This document shows, piece after piece, positions 9,856-18,387 of a stretch of 64,000 bases of DNA. Every line of letters starts with the position of its first letter. Within the stretch, counting starts at the first letter, position 1. The stretch is from Notoacmeibacter ruber (GTDB taxonomy: Bacteria; Pseudomonadota; Alphaproteobacteria; Rhizobiales; Rhizobiaceae): the NCBI RefSeq assembly GCF_003668555.1, contig NZ_RCWN01000001.1, forward strand, positions 1,908,501 to 1,972,500, written 5' to 3'. The notes below the pieces were generated by a model. It searched no databases. It saw nothing but the letters and a program-made list of their open reading frames with translations, and was not told where the DNA came from. The translations under genes were made by a program, and so were the position numbers.

Positions 9856-10557
9856 ATGAGTACTGTCTTTCGCGAGCCATGTTATTTTGACCGCTTCTGG
9901 CCGTTGCGCTGGTCTTTCTGCGCCAGATTGACCAGAACCCGTCTACCCCAACTCGTAGGCCTACTACCATTGTTAGGCTATATCGTACTTTTCGGCGACG
10001 TATTCCAAGACGCAATTCTAAAATTTACTGTACTTGGTGAAGGCATGTGGTTGACGCCCTTGCAGCGTGTTTACCTGCTGTATGGCGGAAGCGTGCTAGT
10101 TGCCTTAGGGCTTCTAATTTACTGGATATTTTGCCCCACGCAGATAAGGGAATTTGGCGACAGAAATTCCTATGTTCGCTCAATCGTTGAAGGTTTGAAA
10201 CCTGAAGAATTTCGTTCAATTTTAGAAAATTTTGGGAGCGTTTTCCCGAAGAACGAGATCGGAGACAATATAAGCGGCGATAGAATAATGTTCGGAATTA
10301 TAGGTGAACATGATGTTCGAAAATCAATGAGTTATTTTCACAACGGTAGAGCTATCTCGCAAACGGTCGCAAACAAACGCCGTCGAGAAGAGGCAGTAGC
10401 CGCCATAGTCGCAAATTTCGAGCTTTTAGATCGTCAAAGGGCCGGTCGGTGCTTTTTTAGCTTCTCATTACTCGTAACAGGCGGTCTGATCTTTCTAATT
10501 CCGAGCATTGAGGTGTTCTTAAGAGTGATATCTCGCATGATAAATTTACAGTTATGA
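9856..10557 (+). CDS. Unrecognised membrane protein, AT-rich, foreign-looking
   Basis: 233 residues with three hydrophobic segments: about 34-50, 72-92 and 203-226. Between the second and third lies a polar region (residues 95-200), probably a cytosolic domain. Codons are rich in A/T at third positions (many AAA, TTT, ATA, TTA), unlike all neighbours. No ribosome site is evident before ATG 9856, so the start is uncertain. I recognise no family. It sits directly against the remnant of an MFS gene, consistent with horizontal insertion. Confidence 0.6.
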   Translation: MSTVFREPCYFDRFWPLRWSFCARLTRTRLPQLVGLLPLLGYIVLFGDVFQDAILKFTVLGEGMWLTPLQRVYLLYGGSVLVALGLLIYWIFCPTQIREFGDRNSYVRSIVEGLKPEEFRSILENFGSVFPKNEIGDNISGDRIMFGIIGEHDVRKSMSYFHNGRAISQTVANKRRREEAVAAIVANFELLDRQRAGRCFFSFSLLVTGGLIFLIPSIEVFLRVISRMINLQL

Positions 10558-10587
10558 TTGAAAAACGCGACCGGTGATGACATTTTC

Positions 10588-10692
10588 AGCGATGCGCCTT
10601 CATACCACTCATAGGCCGCATCGACCGCGACGACTGACGAAATCGGCAGAACGCTGACATAGGCGGAGTCGTCGCTGGAAGCCGCGATACAA
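10588..10692 (-). pseudogene. 3' remnant of an MFS transporter gene
   Basis: On the reverse strand this stretch reads SSDDSAYVSVLPISSVVAVDAAYEWYEGAS, closely matching the C-terminal tail of the intact MFS transporter at 13376-14644 (GDDSAYIAVLPTSSAVAVDAAYEWYEEAAS) with about three in four identical bases over ~90 bp. Nothing upstream of the tail encodes the rest of the transporter, and downstream the frame runs without its stop into the AT-rich patch. This is a truncated, diverged paralogue cut by the foreign segment. Confidence 0.75.
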
Positions 10693-10717
10693 TGCCCGCC
10701 GGCCTTCCATCAGATGA

Positions 10718-10939
10718 CTACTCCCAATCCGCCCGCCCCCTTCGACCCGGGCGGCCATCCATCAGACCGAGATCGCGCAGACGATCCTCCGGCGCTGTCT
10801 CCAGATCGATCTGGAGACGCTTGTTCGAAGTCGTTTTCCTTCGAGAAGCGATTGAATGACGGAATGAGAATACTGCACCGGCCAGACCTCTGACCAGACG
10901 GACGACGAACGGAATGGCTGACTGCAAAGCGCGTGACAT
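10718..10939 (-). CDS. Small DUF1127-like protein
   Basis: 73-residue basic protein, MSRALQSAIPFVVRLV, with an N-terminal hydrophobic helix and a C-terminal segment (DRLRDLGLMDGRPGRRG) like the DUF1127 signature L-x-D-I/L-G-L. AAGGAGG 7 bp before the ATG fixes the start; a competing ATG 4 bp upstream in another frame is too close to that site. Rhizobial DUF1127 proteins are short RNA/phosphate- and carbon-linked proteins often divergent from a LysR gene, as here. Family call is moderate. Confidence 0.6.
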   Translation of the reverse strand: MSRALQSAIPFVVRLVRGLAGAVFSFRHSIASRRKTTSNKRLQIDLETAPEDRLRDLGLMDGRPGRRGRADWE

Positions 10940-11033
10940 GCATGATCCTCCTTATGGTCGAGGATCGACAAACAGCATCTATAAGCCTAAATCCAACGGA
11001 ATATGAGACGTTCGATATAAGGTGTCTTTATGC

Positions 11034-11951
11034 ATGTCGCGCCATGATCTCCCGCCTCTCGCCAGCGTTCGCGTCTTCGAGGCCGCGGCGCGCCATCTGA
11101 GCTTCACCCGCGCCGCAGATGAACTGGGCATGACGCAGGCGGCCGTCAGCTATCAGATCAAGATGCTGGAAGACCGCGTCGGCGCGCCGCTCTTCATCCG
11201 CCGACCGAGGGCGGTCGAACTGACGGCAATCGGCGATACGCTGGCGGTGGCGGCCAGCAAGGCGCTGGATCAAGTCGGTTCGGCATTCGAGGCGGTGCGC
11301 GAAAGAGCCTCGGGCGTTCTTTCGATCAATGTGATTCCGACCTTCGCCGTTCAGAAACTGTCGCCGATTCTGGGCCGGTTTCAGATCGCCCATCCCGATC
11401 TTGCGACCCGTATTACCGCGACGCGTGTTCTGACGGATTTTGCCAGCGAGGAGGTCGACGTCGCCATTCGCTCCGGCAAGGGCAAATGGCCGGGGCTGCG
11501 CTCTCACGAACTGTTTAAGGCGAGCTTTACACCGATGCTTGGCCCCGCTCTACTTGAACGATACGGGCCGCAGCGCGAACCTCGCGATCTTCTCAAGCTG
11601 CCGCTGATCGATGCCCGGGACCCCTGGTGGGACGCCTGGTTCACTGCCGCGGGTGTCGATGCCGAGGAATTGAAGGAGCGGCCCAAATCGTCCATGGGCG
11701 ACCAGTTTCTGGAGGCGCGGATGGCGCTCGGCGGAATGGGTGTCGCCATCCTCACCCCGGACTTTTACCGCTCCGAGCTGGAGAGCGGCACATTGATCCA
11801 GCCCTTCCCACTGGTGGAAGAGATGGGCCAGTCCTATTGGCTCTGCTATTCCGAGCGGCGGCGGAACGTGCCGAAGATCAAGGCCTTTCGCGACTGGCTT
11901 CTGGCCGAGATGGCGGACGACATGAAGCCGGACGCCAGTCCTCACTCCTGA
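11034..11951 (+). CDS. LysR-family (GcvA-type) transcriptional regulator
   Basis: About 305 residues. N-terminal winged helix-turn-helix (residues ~6-64: LASVRVFEAAARHLSFTRAA, then MTQAAVSYQIKMLE, LFIRR) and a periplasmic-binding-like effector domain. SVRVFEAAARHLSFTRAADEL and the WLCYSERRR tail resemble the GcvA subgroup. The ATG at 11034 is preferred to an in-frame GTG at 11022. It is transcribed divergently from the DUF1127-like gene, so that gene and itself are likely targets. Confidence 0.9.
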   Translation: MSRHDLPPLASVRVFEAAARHLSFTRAADELGMTQAAVSYQIKMLEDRVGAPLFIRRPRAVELTAIGDTLAVAASKALDQVGSAFEAVRERASGVLSINVIPTFAVQKLSPILGRFQIAHPDLATRITATRVLTDFASEEVDVAIRSGKGKWPGLRSHELFKASFTPMLGPALLERYGPQREPRDLLKLPLIDARDPWWDAWFTAAGVDAEELKERPKSSMGDQFLEARMALGGMGVAILTPDFYRSELESGTLIQPFPLVEEMGQSYWLCYSERRRNVPKIKAFRDWLLAEMADDMKPDASPHS

Positions 11952-11984
11952 GGGCGGGCATCCTCTTCCGGCTTATTGCTTCGA

Positions 11985-12704
11985 TCACCAGGGCGTCATG
12001 CCGTCGGGCTCGATGAACCGGCCGCTTTCTTCGCCTTCCAGTGCATATCGAACAGGTAGGCGAGCGCCCTCTTCAGGCGTCATCGTGCCATAGCCTGTCA
12101 GGTCGGTCTTGACGAAACCGGGACTGACCGAATTGACCTTTATGCCGGTCTCCTTCAGTTCCTCGTGCAATTGCACGGTGAGCATGTTCAGCGCGGCCTT
12201 CGAGGCGTTGTAACCGATATATCGCTGCGAATAGTAGGCCGAATCCGGATCGCCGTTCAGGGTCAGAGAGCCGAGCGAACTCGACAGATTGACGATGCGT
12301 CCTTCCGGCGCGGCCTGCAGAAGTGGCAGCATGGCCTGCGTCACCGCGAGCGTGCCGATGAAGTTCACCTCCATCACATGGCGGACGGCATCGATCGACG
12401 CTGTGGCGGGCGGGCCGTCACCAAAGTCGAAGATCCCCGCATTGTTGACCAGAATGTCGAGACGGCCATGCCGGGCCTTCAACGTGTCAGCCGCCGCAAG
12501 AAGTGTTTCAGGTGCGTTCAGATCAAGCTCGATGCTGCTTGCCGAAAGCTGGTCTTCCGCCAGTTCCGCCACCGCCTCTGCGCCGCGCCCTTCGTCGCGC
12601 GATCCGATGACGACTTCGATGCCGGCCTCGGCCAATTGACGCGCGATCTGAAAACCGATCCCCTTATTGCCGCCGGTCACGAGAGCAATGCGTTGCTGGG
12701 TCAT
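11985..12704 (-). CDS. Short-chain dehydrogenase/reductase
   Basis: NAD(P)-dependent classical SDR, 239 residues from ATG 12704 (MTQQRIALVTGG). The cofactor motif is TGGNKGIG (residues 10-17), followed by NNAG (~90), active-site Ser in NLSSSLGS and the catalytic YNASK. Lacks features that would name the substrate; resembles carbonyl-reductase-like SDRs. Divergent from a TetR regulator across a 66-bp gap that holds a palindrome, so it is the probable regulated gene. The ORF extension to 13178 overlaps the TetR gene and is a shadow. Confidence 0.92.
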   Translation of the reverse strand: MTQQRIALVTGGNKGIGFQIARQLAEAGIEVVIGSRDEGRGAEAVAELAEDQLSASSIELDLNAPETLLAAADTLKARHGRLDILVNNAGIFDFGDGPPATASIDAVRHVMEVNFIGTLAVTQAMLPLLQAAPEGRIVNLSSSLGSLTLNGDPDSAYYSQRYIGYNASKAALNMLTVQLHEELKETGIKVNSVSPGFVKTDLTGYGTMTPEEGARLPVRYALEGEESGRFIEPDGMTPW

Positions 12705-12739
12705 GTGTTCTTTCCTTTGCTGTTCGCCTCCTCTAAAAA

Positions 12740-12753
12740 TGAAGAAAACTTCA
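12740..12753. promoter_or_regulatory. Candidate TetR operator
   Basis: Inverted repeat TGAAG-AAAA-CTTCA, 5-bp perfect arms, flanked by A- and T-rich bases, lying between the divergent SDR and TetR genes. Position and symmetry fit an operator through which the TetR protein represses both; binding is inferred. Confidence 0.5.
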
Positions 12754-12770
12754 GCTTTTGGAATTCGCAT

Positions 12771-13439
12771 ATGCCACACGATACGCCAACCGCTCTGAAA
12801 GCGCGGAAAACACCGGTCCAGAGCCGCTCGCGCGTGACCGTCGACGCCATATTCGAAGCCACCATTCAGGTTTTGCTCGGCAAAGGCATGAATGGTCTGA
12901 CGACCACGCTGGTGGCTGAACGCGCCGGCGTGTCGGTCGGCACGATGTACCAGTATTTCCCGAACAAACAGGCGCTGATCTATGCGCTGAACAAGCGCTA
13001 TCTCGATACTCTGGCCGGGCGGATCGAGACCACTTGCGCCGAGCAGGAGGGGATGCCGCTCGCGCACATGGTCGAGGCTCTGATCGCGACCTATTGGCGT
13101 GCAAAGATGGAGCGTGCCGATCTCACACGAGCACTCTACCGCTCGGTGGCCGAGCTCGATAACGACGCGCTGATGCATGAGTTCGCCGCGCGCGTCGACA
13201 GAGCGACCGAGGCGATGTTCGCAAGCACCAGCGACAGCGCGCTCTCCGATGTCGCAGCGACCAACCTGACGTTGACATCGGTGATCTACGGCACCGTCCG
13301 CAATGCTTTCGAAAGGGGCTTGCCTTCGGACGATGCGGAGGAACTGCGGCGAAACCTGGTTGTCATGTGCCAGACCTATATTGCCGCTGCTTCGTCCTCC
13401 GCCTCACTCTCCGATGCGGCCTCCTCATACCATTCATAA
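12771..13439 (+). CDS. TetR-family transcriptional regulator
   Basis: 222 residues from ATG 12771 (MPHDTPTALKARK). The N-terminal helix-turn-helix (~ residues 18-65) is typical: RVTVDAIFEATIQVLL, TTLVAERAGVSVGTMYQYFPNKQAL. The C-terminal ligand domain is unassigned. Divergent from the SDR gene. Its last 64 bp overlap the 3' end of the convergent MFS gene, so the two C-terminal tails share DNA on opposite strands. Confidence 0.93.
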   Translation: MPHDTPTALKARKTPVQSRSRVTVDAIFEATIQVLLGKGMNGLTTTLVAERAGVSVGTMYQYFPNKQALIYALNKRYLDTLAGRIETTCAEQEGMPLAHMVEALIATYWRAKMERADLTRALYRSVAELDNDALMHEFAARVDRATEAMFASTSDSALSDVAATNLTLTSVIYGTVRNAFERGLPSDDAEELRRNLVVMCQTYIAAASSSASLSDAASSYHS

Positions 13440-14644
13440 GCCGCGTCCACGGCAACCGCCGAGGAGGTCGGCAGCACGGCGATATAGGCCGAATCGTCGC
13501 CGATAGGCGCCGCGCGTTGCGTCACCCGCCAGCCGGTATAGGCCGCAATCATCGCGAACAGGATCGTCATCAGAACCCAGAAGATGGCCGGTCCAGCCAT
13601 TTCCATCGCCTGGCCGATGATGATCGGGCCCGATACCGCGCCAACGCCATAGATGAAGATCATGCCGCTGGCGGCAGCCGGCATGTCTTCGCGCTCCAGA
13701 TAGTCGTTGGTGTAGGCGATCATCAGCGAATAGAGCGGGCTCGCAACACCGCCGGCGAAAAGACCCGCGACCAGAAGAACCAGAAAGCTCCCCTGGATGA
13801 AGAAGGGAAAGAGGCTTGCCACCCCGCCGACCACCGACAGCGTTATGATGAGGATGCGCCGGTCCATCAGGTCCGACAGGCGCCCAACCGGATACTGGAA
13901 GATGAGCGAGCCGAGGAAGATCGACGCGATGAAGATCGAAACGTCTCGCACATTGAGGCCGATCTTTGCGCCATAGACGGCCGCCATGCCCATCTGCGCC
14001 GCGATGACCGCCCCGACGATGGCCGTGCCGACCGTCGCCGTCGGCGAACGATCGTAGAGTTCGCGCAGCGTCATCGGCTTGACGGCCTCCACCGCCGGCA
14101 GCGGCACGGCGGAGAGCAGCACGGGCGTAAAGGCTAGCGACACGAAGATCGACGCCAGGATGAAGGGGACCGAACTGGCCGCGTCGCCGACATTGACGAG
14201 GCCCTGCGCGCCGACCAGACCGGCCATCTGCGCCAGCATATAGGCCGAGAGCAGCGCGCCGCGCGTCTCGTTGGTCGCGCTGTCGTTCAGCCAGCTCTCC
14301 GAGGTCACGTAGATGCCGGATATGCTGAAACCGAGCACGATGCGCAGCAATGTCCATGACCACGGATCGGTCAGCAGAGGATAGGCGATCAGCACCGCCG
14401 ACATGAGCGAGCCGAGCGCCGCAAAGGAGCGCACATGCCCCACCTTGCGGATCAGGACCGGCGTGATACGCGAGCCGACGAGAAATCCGAGAAAGTAGCC
14501 GGAGGTCACGAGGGAAAGCGCGAAGGTCGAGAAGCCTTCGATCTCGCCGCGCACGCCCATCAGCGTCGATTGCATGCCGTTCCCGATCATGATCAGGAAC
14601 ACACCGAGGAGTAGCGCCCAGACGCCTGCGACAAGCTTCAACAT
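13376..14644 (-). CDS. MFS transporter
   Basis: 422-residue major facilitator with about 12 hydrophobic segments, starting MLKLVAGVWALLLGV at 14644; a GGAG sits 6 bp upstream. Resembles the YcaD/MFS_1 group found beside envelope genes in rhizobia; substrate unknown. The conserved loop between helices 2 and 3 reads GSRITPVLIRKVGHVRSF. The acidic tail (YEWYEEAASESEAEDEA) is also found in the remnant at 10.6 kb. Gene end overlaps the TetR gene by 64 bp. Confidence 0.9.
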   Translation of the reverse strand: MLKLVAGVWALLLGVFLIMIGNGMQSTLMGVRGEIEGFSTFALSLVTSGYFLGFLVGSRITPVLIRKVGHVRSFAALGSLMSAVLIAYPLLTDPWSWTLLRIVLGFSISGIYVTSESWLNDSATNETRGALLSAYMLAQMAGLVGAQGLVNVGDAASSVPFILASIFVSLAFTPVLLSAVPLPAVEAVKPMTLRELYDRSPTATVGTAIVGAVIAAQMGMAAVYGAKIGLNVRDVSIFIASIFLGSLIFQYPVGRLSDLMDRRILIITLSVVGGVASLFPFFIQGSFLVLLVAGLFAGGVASPLYSLMIAYTNDYLEREDMPAAASGMIFIYGVGAVSGPIIIGQAMEMAGPAIFWVLMTILFAMIAAYTGWRVTQRAAPIGDDSAYIAVLPTSSAVAVDAAYEWYEEAASESEAEDEAAAI

Positions 14645-14731
14645 GGCGCTCTCCGATTCCGCCAGCAAAAACGCGCCATGCCGTTTTTGGGCTTTGGCGT
14701 CAATCGCCCGATTGGATAACGGCGGATTGGA

Positions 14732-15988
14732 TCAGTTCAACGCCTGTGTCAGCAGGTCCTCACGGGCCAGACTGAAATCGCTTTCGATCCAGCTCTCTTC
14801 AGCGGCCTTGAGACGTTTGCCGATTTCAGGCCCGGCCGGAATGCCGGCTTCCAGAAGGTCTGCGCCGCGCAAGGGAAAGACGGGAATGTCCCAGCTCTCG
14901 ACGAGATCGAGCATGGCGGCGTAACGGCCCGCCTCGATCAGTGCACCGTCCTGCTCCGCTGCCCTGCCCCGCGCAGAAGCCAGGGAAAGGCGCAGACGAT
15001 CACGTACAGGCCCGTGGCCCTGCCGGTAAAGGCGCACCTTCAACTCACGGTCGGAGACACCCGCCGCAACAGGGTCCGTGGTCGCAAAGGCCAGGAGACG
15101 GTCGCGCTCGGCATTGGAAAGTTTCAGACGCTCCGCGAGAGCGGCGAGCCGGCTCGCGTCCGGCGGCAGCATCGCTATCAGCCTGAGAAGCGCGTCGGGT
15201 TCCCAGCCGGCCTGTTCGCCTGTTTCGACAAGAGGCGCGACAAGGTCGATGCCCCATTTTTCGCTTTCGGGAATAATGGTGGTGAGCACACTCGCTGTCC
15301 GCATCCAGAGGAGCGCGCGGCGCGGATGAGGCGCGGCAAGCAATTTGCGCATTTCGCTCCAGACGCGCTCGGCGGACAGCCGGTCGAGACCAGTCTTCAG
15401 GGCCGCACAGGCCCGCAAACCGTCGGCATCCGGCCGGCCTTCGCCGTACCACGCAAAGAACCGGAAAAAGCGCAAAATCCGCAGATAATCCTCTTCGATC
15501 CGCTCGCGCGCATCGCCGATGAAGCGGATCGTCCTTGTGTCGAGATCGTCCAGGCCGCCGACGAAATCATGCACCGTGCCATCCGCATCGGCATAGAGAG
15601 CGTTGATCGTAAAATCACGCCGTCGGGCGTCATCTGCCCAATCCGTCCCGAAACGAACTTTCGCGTGGCGACCATCCGTCGCGATATCAGCGCGAAGGGT
15701 TGTGACCTCCAAGACGCGGCCGCCGGCTACCGCCGTGATCGTCCCGTGTTCGACACCTGTCGGGATCGCGCGAAAGCCGGCGCCTTCGATCCGGCGCGTG
15801 GTCTCGGCTGGATCGGTCGTGGTGGCGATGTCGATGTCGCCGGCCGGCATGCCGAGCAGCACATTGCGGATTGCGCCGCCAACGATGCGTGCTTTTTCGC
15901 CTTCCGAACCCAAGGCAGCAAGAAGGGTTTGTAGCTCCGGCTCTTTCAGCCAGGAGGCGCGATCAGCGATCGAGATCGGTTCGTTCAA
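14732..15988 (-). CDS. cca: CCA tRNA nucleotidyltransferase / poly(A) polymerase family
   Basis: Class II nucleotidyltransferase that adds or repairs the 3' CCA end of tRNAs; alphaproteobacterial members are ~400-420 residues. Seen here: nucleotide-binding RIVGGAIRNVLLG with the catalytic acidic pair GDIDIAT, RRDFTINAL, and EEDYLRILRFFRF. Start is probably TTG at 15988 (LNEPISIADRAS), overlapping the Nudix stop by 4 bp (TTGA), giving 418 residues. Third gene of a coupled DUF1285-Nudix-cca unit. Confidence 0.9.
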   Translation of the reverse strand: MNEPISIADRASWLKEPELQTLLAALGSEGEKARIVGGAIRNVLLGMPAGDIDIATTTDPAETTRRIEGAGFRAIPTGVEHGTITAVAGGRVLEVTTLRADIATDGRHAKVRFGTDWADDARRRDFTINALYADADGTVHDFVGGLDDLDTRTIRFIGDARERIEEDYLRILRFFRFFAWYGEGRPDADGLRACAALKTGLDRLSAERVWSEMRKLLAAPHPRRALLWMRTASVLTTIIPESEKWGIDLVAPLVETGEQAGWEPDALLRLIAMLPPDASRLAALAERLKLSNAERDRLLAFATTDPVAAGVSDRELKVRLYRQGHGPVRDRLRLSLASARGRAAEQDGALIEAGRYAAMLDLVESWDIPVFPLRGADLLEAGIPAGPEIGKRLKAAEESWIESDFSLAREDLLTQALN

Positions 15989-16641
15989 GGGTAAAGTCTC
16001 TCCTGCATCATCCGAATGATGCCGGCGGTTACGCCCCAAATGTGCCAGTCGTCAAACGGCATGGTCCAATAATAGCGGCGCTGGCCTTCCCAGATGCGAC
16101 TATCCTGAATGTGATTGGCCTGCTCCATCAGGAAAGAGAGCGGCACTTCGAAAATGTCCGCCACCTCGCCCGGTTCGGGCATAAGATCGAACGGCGGATG
16201 AAGCAGGGCCAGAACGGGCACAATCCTGAAACCGGAGCCCGTGGAATAGTCGGGTAGGCGGCCGAGCACTTCGACGCGATCCTGCGGCAGCGCCACTTCT
16301 TCCTCCGCCTCGCGCAATGCCGCGGCAACCGGCCCGTCATCACCGGGATCAATCCGCCCGCCCGGAAAGGCCACCTGGCCGGAATGGGTTTTCAGATGAT
16401 CGGTGCGACGGGTCAGCAGAACGTTCGCGCCCTCCGATCTCTCGATTACGCCGATAAGAACGGCCGCGTCGCGTTGCGATCGCCGGAAGAAATGATCCGC
16501 AATGTCGAGATTCCAGCGATGATCGCCCCAGTCGCGCGTCTCGAACGGCCCGGCCTCCTTGCTCGCCCTAAGACGGAAATCATCTGTCGAATAAAGGCTT
16601 TCCCCAGTTTCGATGTTCGCCATGCCGCCGGGTGGCCTCAT
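15985..16641 (-). CDS. Nudix hydrolase, CoA pyrophosphatase type
   Basis: 218 residues, likely hydrolysing CoA or a related nucleotide diphosphate (NudL/YeaB-like). The UPF0035-type motif LLTRRTDHLKTHSGQVAFPGG precedes a Nudix box GGRIDPGDDGPVAAALREAEEEVAL, which keeps the metal-binding REAEEE core but has Asp at the first Glu position of the consensus. Start ATG at 16641 overlaps the upstream stop (ATGA); an in-frame ATG at 16623 is possible. Middle gene of the coupled unit. Confidence 0.88.
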   Translation of the reverse strand: MRPPGGMANIETGESLYSTDDFRLRASKEAGPFETRDWGDHRWNLDIADHFFRRSQRDAAVLIGVIERSEGANVLLTRRTDHLKTHSGQVAFPGGRIDPGDDGPVAAALREAEEEVALPQDRVEVLGRLPDYSTGSGFRIVPVLALLHPPFDLMPEPGEVADIFEVPLSFLMEQANHIQDSRIWEGQRRYYWTMPFDDWHIWGVTAGIIRMMQERLYP

Positions 16642-17261
16642 TCGCCCATCGCTTCCAGCCGGTCCATCGGAGCAATCGGAAAGACCGCGCCACGGCTGTG
16701 GACCGCGAGAACCTCGACATCACCGACGGTCATCGGCTCCGCCATGGCAACGAGATCGAACGTCACCGCACGCGTTGCCAGAGCCTGAAGGCGGCCCCGC
16801 ACACGCAGATAGGGCTTCAGAGGTCCGTCCTCTTCCGCTCCGTCGAAGTGGATCGGATGATCCGGGCCGGCCTCGACCACGTCGCCGACATTGGTGCGAA
16901 ACGTCAGAACCCGGTTCTTGCCGACACCGCTCGACACACATTCGACAGCGATAAAGGGCGCGTCTGCCACATTCACCACCACCTTCTCGACCGGCGTGAC
17001 GAGATAGGTCTGCCCGTCTTCATCCTTGCGCAGCACCGAAGAGAAGAGTTGAACCATCCGCTCTCTCTCGATCGGCGAATCCTTGTAGAGCCAAGTGCCG
17101 TCCGCCCCGATGGAGAGGCCTATATCCCTGCAATTGTCGGGTTCCCACATCTCGACAGGGGCCGGGTCGCGCCCATTGCTGACAGATCGCGAGATCAGCG
17201 CTTCGAGCGCGTCGGCACCTTCTTGTTCCATTTCCTGACGGTCCGGTTGAGGCTTTTTCAT
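16638..17261 (-). CDS. DUF1285 family protein
   Basis: 207-residue conserved alphaproteobacterial protein. Typical stretches are CRDIGLSIGADGTWLYKDSPI, RMVQLFSSVLRKDEDGQTYLVTP and PYLRVRGRLQAL. Structures of the family are known but no function is established. First gene of the DUF1285-Nudix-cca unit; its TGA overlaps the next start. Divergent from the MoxR operon, with about 110 bp between the two starts, a common rhizobial arrangement. Confidence 0.88.
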   Translation of the reverse strand: MKKPQPDRQEMEQEGADALEALISRSVSNGRDPAPVEMWEPDNCRDIGLSIGADGTWLYKDSPIERERMVQLFSSVLRKDEDGQTYLVTPVEKVVVNVADAPFIAVECVSSGVGKNRVLTFRTNVGDVVEAGPDHPIHFDGAEEDGPLKPYLRVRGRLQALATRAVTFDLVAMAEPMTVGDVEVLAVHSRGAVFPIAPMDRLEAMGE

Positions 17262-17371
17262 GCCTTACGAAATAGTCATGGCGCGCGCGCTTGCCAGCCT
17301 TATTCGATCCCTTAAGCTTTGAACTTGGAATGTAAGGTCCCTGATTCTGAAAAAGCCAAGGCGTATCCTCC

Positions 17372-18379
17372 ATGAGTGCACTGACCGAACCCGGCACGAT
17401 GACCGAGGAGGAAATGCTGGCAAGCGCCGAAAGTGCCCTTGCCGATATCGATGAGATCAAACGCGCGGTCGGCGAGATCATCTTCGGTCAGGAGACCGTC
17501 GTCGAACGCACGCTGGTGGCTGTGCTGGCCGGCGGACATACGCTTCTCGTCGGTGTGCCGGGCCTTGCCAAGACGCTGTTGGTGGAGACGCTCGGCGCGG
17601 TTCTCGGGCTCGATGCACGGCGCATCCAGTTCACCCCGGATCTGATGCCGGGCGATATTCTCGGCACCGAGATCCTCGAAGAGAACGAAGCCGGCAAACG
17701 CGCCTTCCGCTTCGTGGCCGGTCCGGTCTTCGCCCAGCTGCTGATGGCCGACGAGATCAACCGCGCGAGCCCCCGCACCCAGTCGGCGCTTTTGCAGTCC
17801 ATGCAGGAATATCATGTGACAGTGGCGGGCCAGCGTTACGACCTGCCGCAGCCATTCCATGTTCTGGCCACGCAGAACCCGTTGGAGCAGGAAGGCACCT
17901 ATCCACTGCCCGAAGCGCAGCTCGACCGCTTCCTCATGCAAGTCGACATCGATTATCCTGACCTCGATGCTGAGCGGCGCATCATCACCGACACGACCGG
18001 CATTTCCAGCGCGCGCGCCAGAAGCGTCGTCAGCGCAGGCCGGCTGATGGAAATTCAGGAACTGGTGCGACGCATGCCCGTCCCCGATTCCGTGGTGGAC
18101 GCCATTTTGCAGCTTGTGCGATCAGCACGGCCCGGCCATGGCAATGATGAGATCGACCGGCAGGTCGCCTGGGGCCCCGGCCCGCGCGCCAGCCAGGCAT
18201 TGACGCTCTGCGCACGTGCGCGAGCGCTTTATGATGGACGGCTGGCCCCCTCCATCGACGATGTGGCTGCTCTGGCCGAGCCGGTTCTGCAACACCGTAT
18301 GGCGTTGAGCTTCGGCGCAAGGGCGGAAGGCACGAGGATAAGGGATGTCATCGCCGATCTGGCGAAGAGCCTGCGATAG
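17372..18379 (+). CDS. MoxR-family AAA+ ATPase
   Basis: 335 residues. AAA+ chaperone-like ATPase thought to activate or remodel partner proteins carrying von-Willebrand-type domains. Walker A is GVPGLAKT, Walker B LLMADEINRA, sensor 1 ATQNPLEQEGTYPLPEAQLDRF, sensor 2 GPGPRASQAL. Starts MSALTEPGTM. It leads a four-gene operon with DUF58, DUF4159 and a GATase-like membrane protein, separated from DUF58 by only 8 bp. Confidence 0.94.
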   Translation: MSALTEPGTMTEEEMLASAESALADIDEIKRAVGEIIFGQETVVERTLVAVLAGGHTLLVGVPGLAKTLLVETLGAVLGLDARRIQFTPDLMPGDILGTEILEENEAGKRAFRFVAGPVFAQLLMADEINRASPRTQSALLQSMQEYHVTVAGQRYDLPQPFHVLATQNPLEQEGTYPLPEAQLDRFLMQVDIDYPDLDAERRIITDTTGISSARARSVVSAGRLMEIQELVRRMPVPDSVVDAILQLVRSARPGHGNDEIDRQVAWGPGPRASQALTLCARARALYDGRLAPSIDDVAALAEPVLQHRMALSFGARAEGTRIRDVIADLAKSLR

Positions 18380-18387
18380 GAAAGCCA

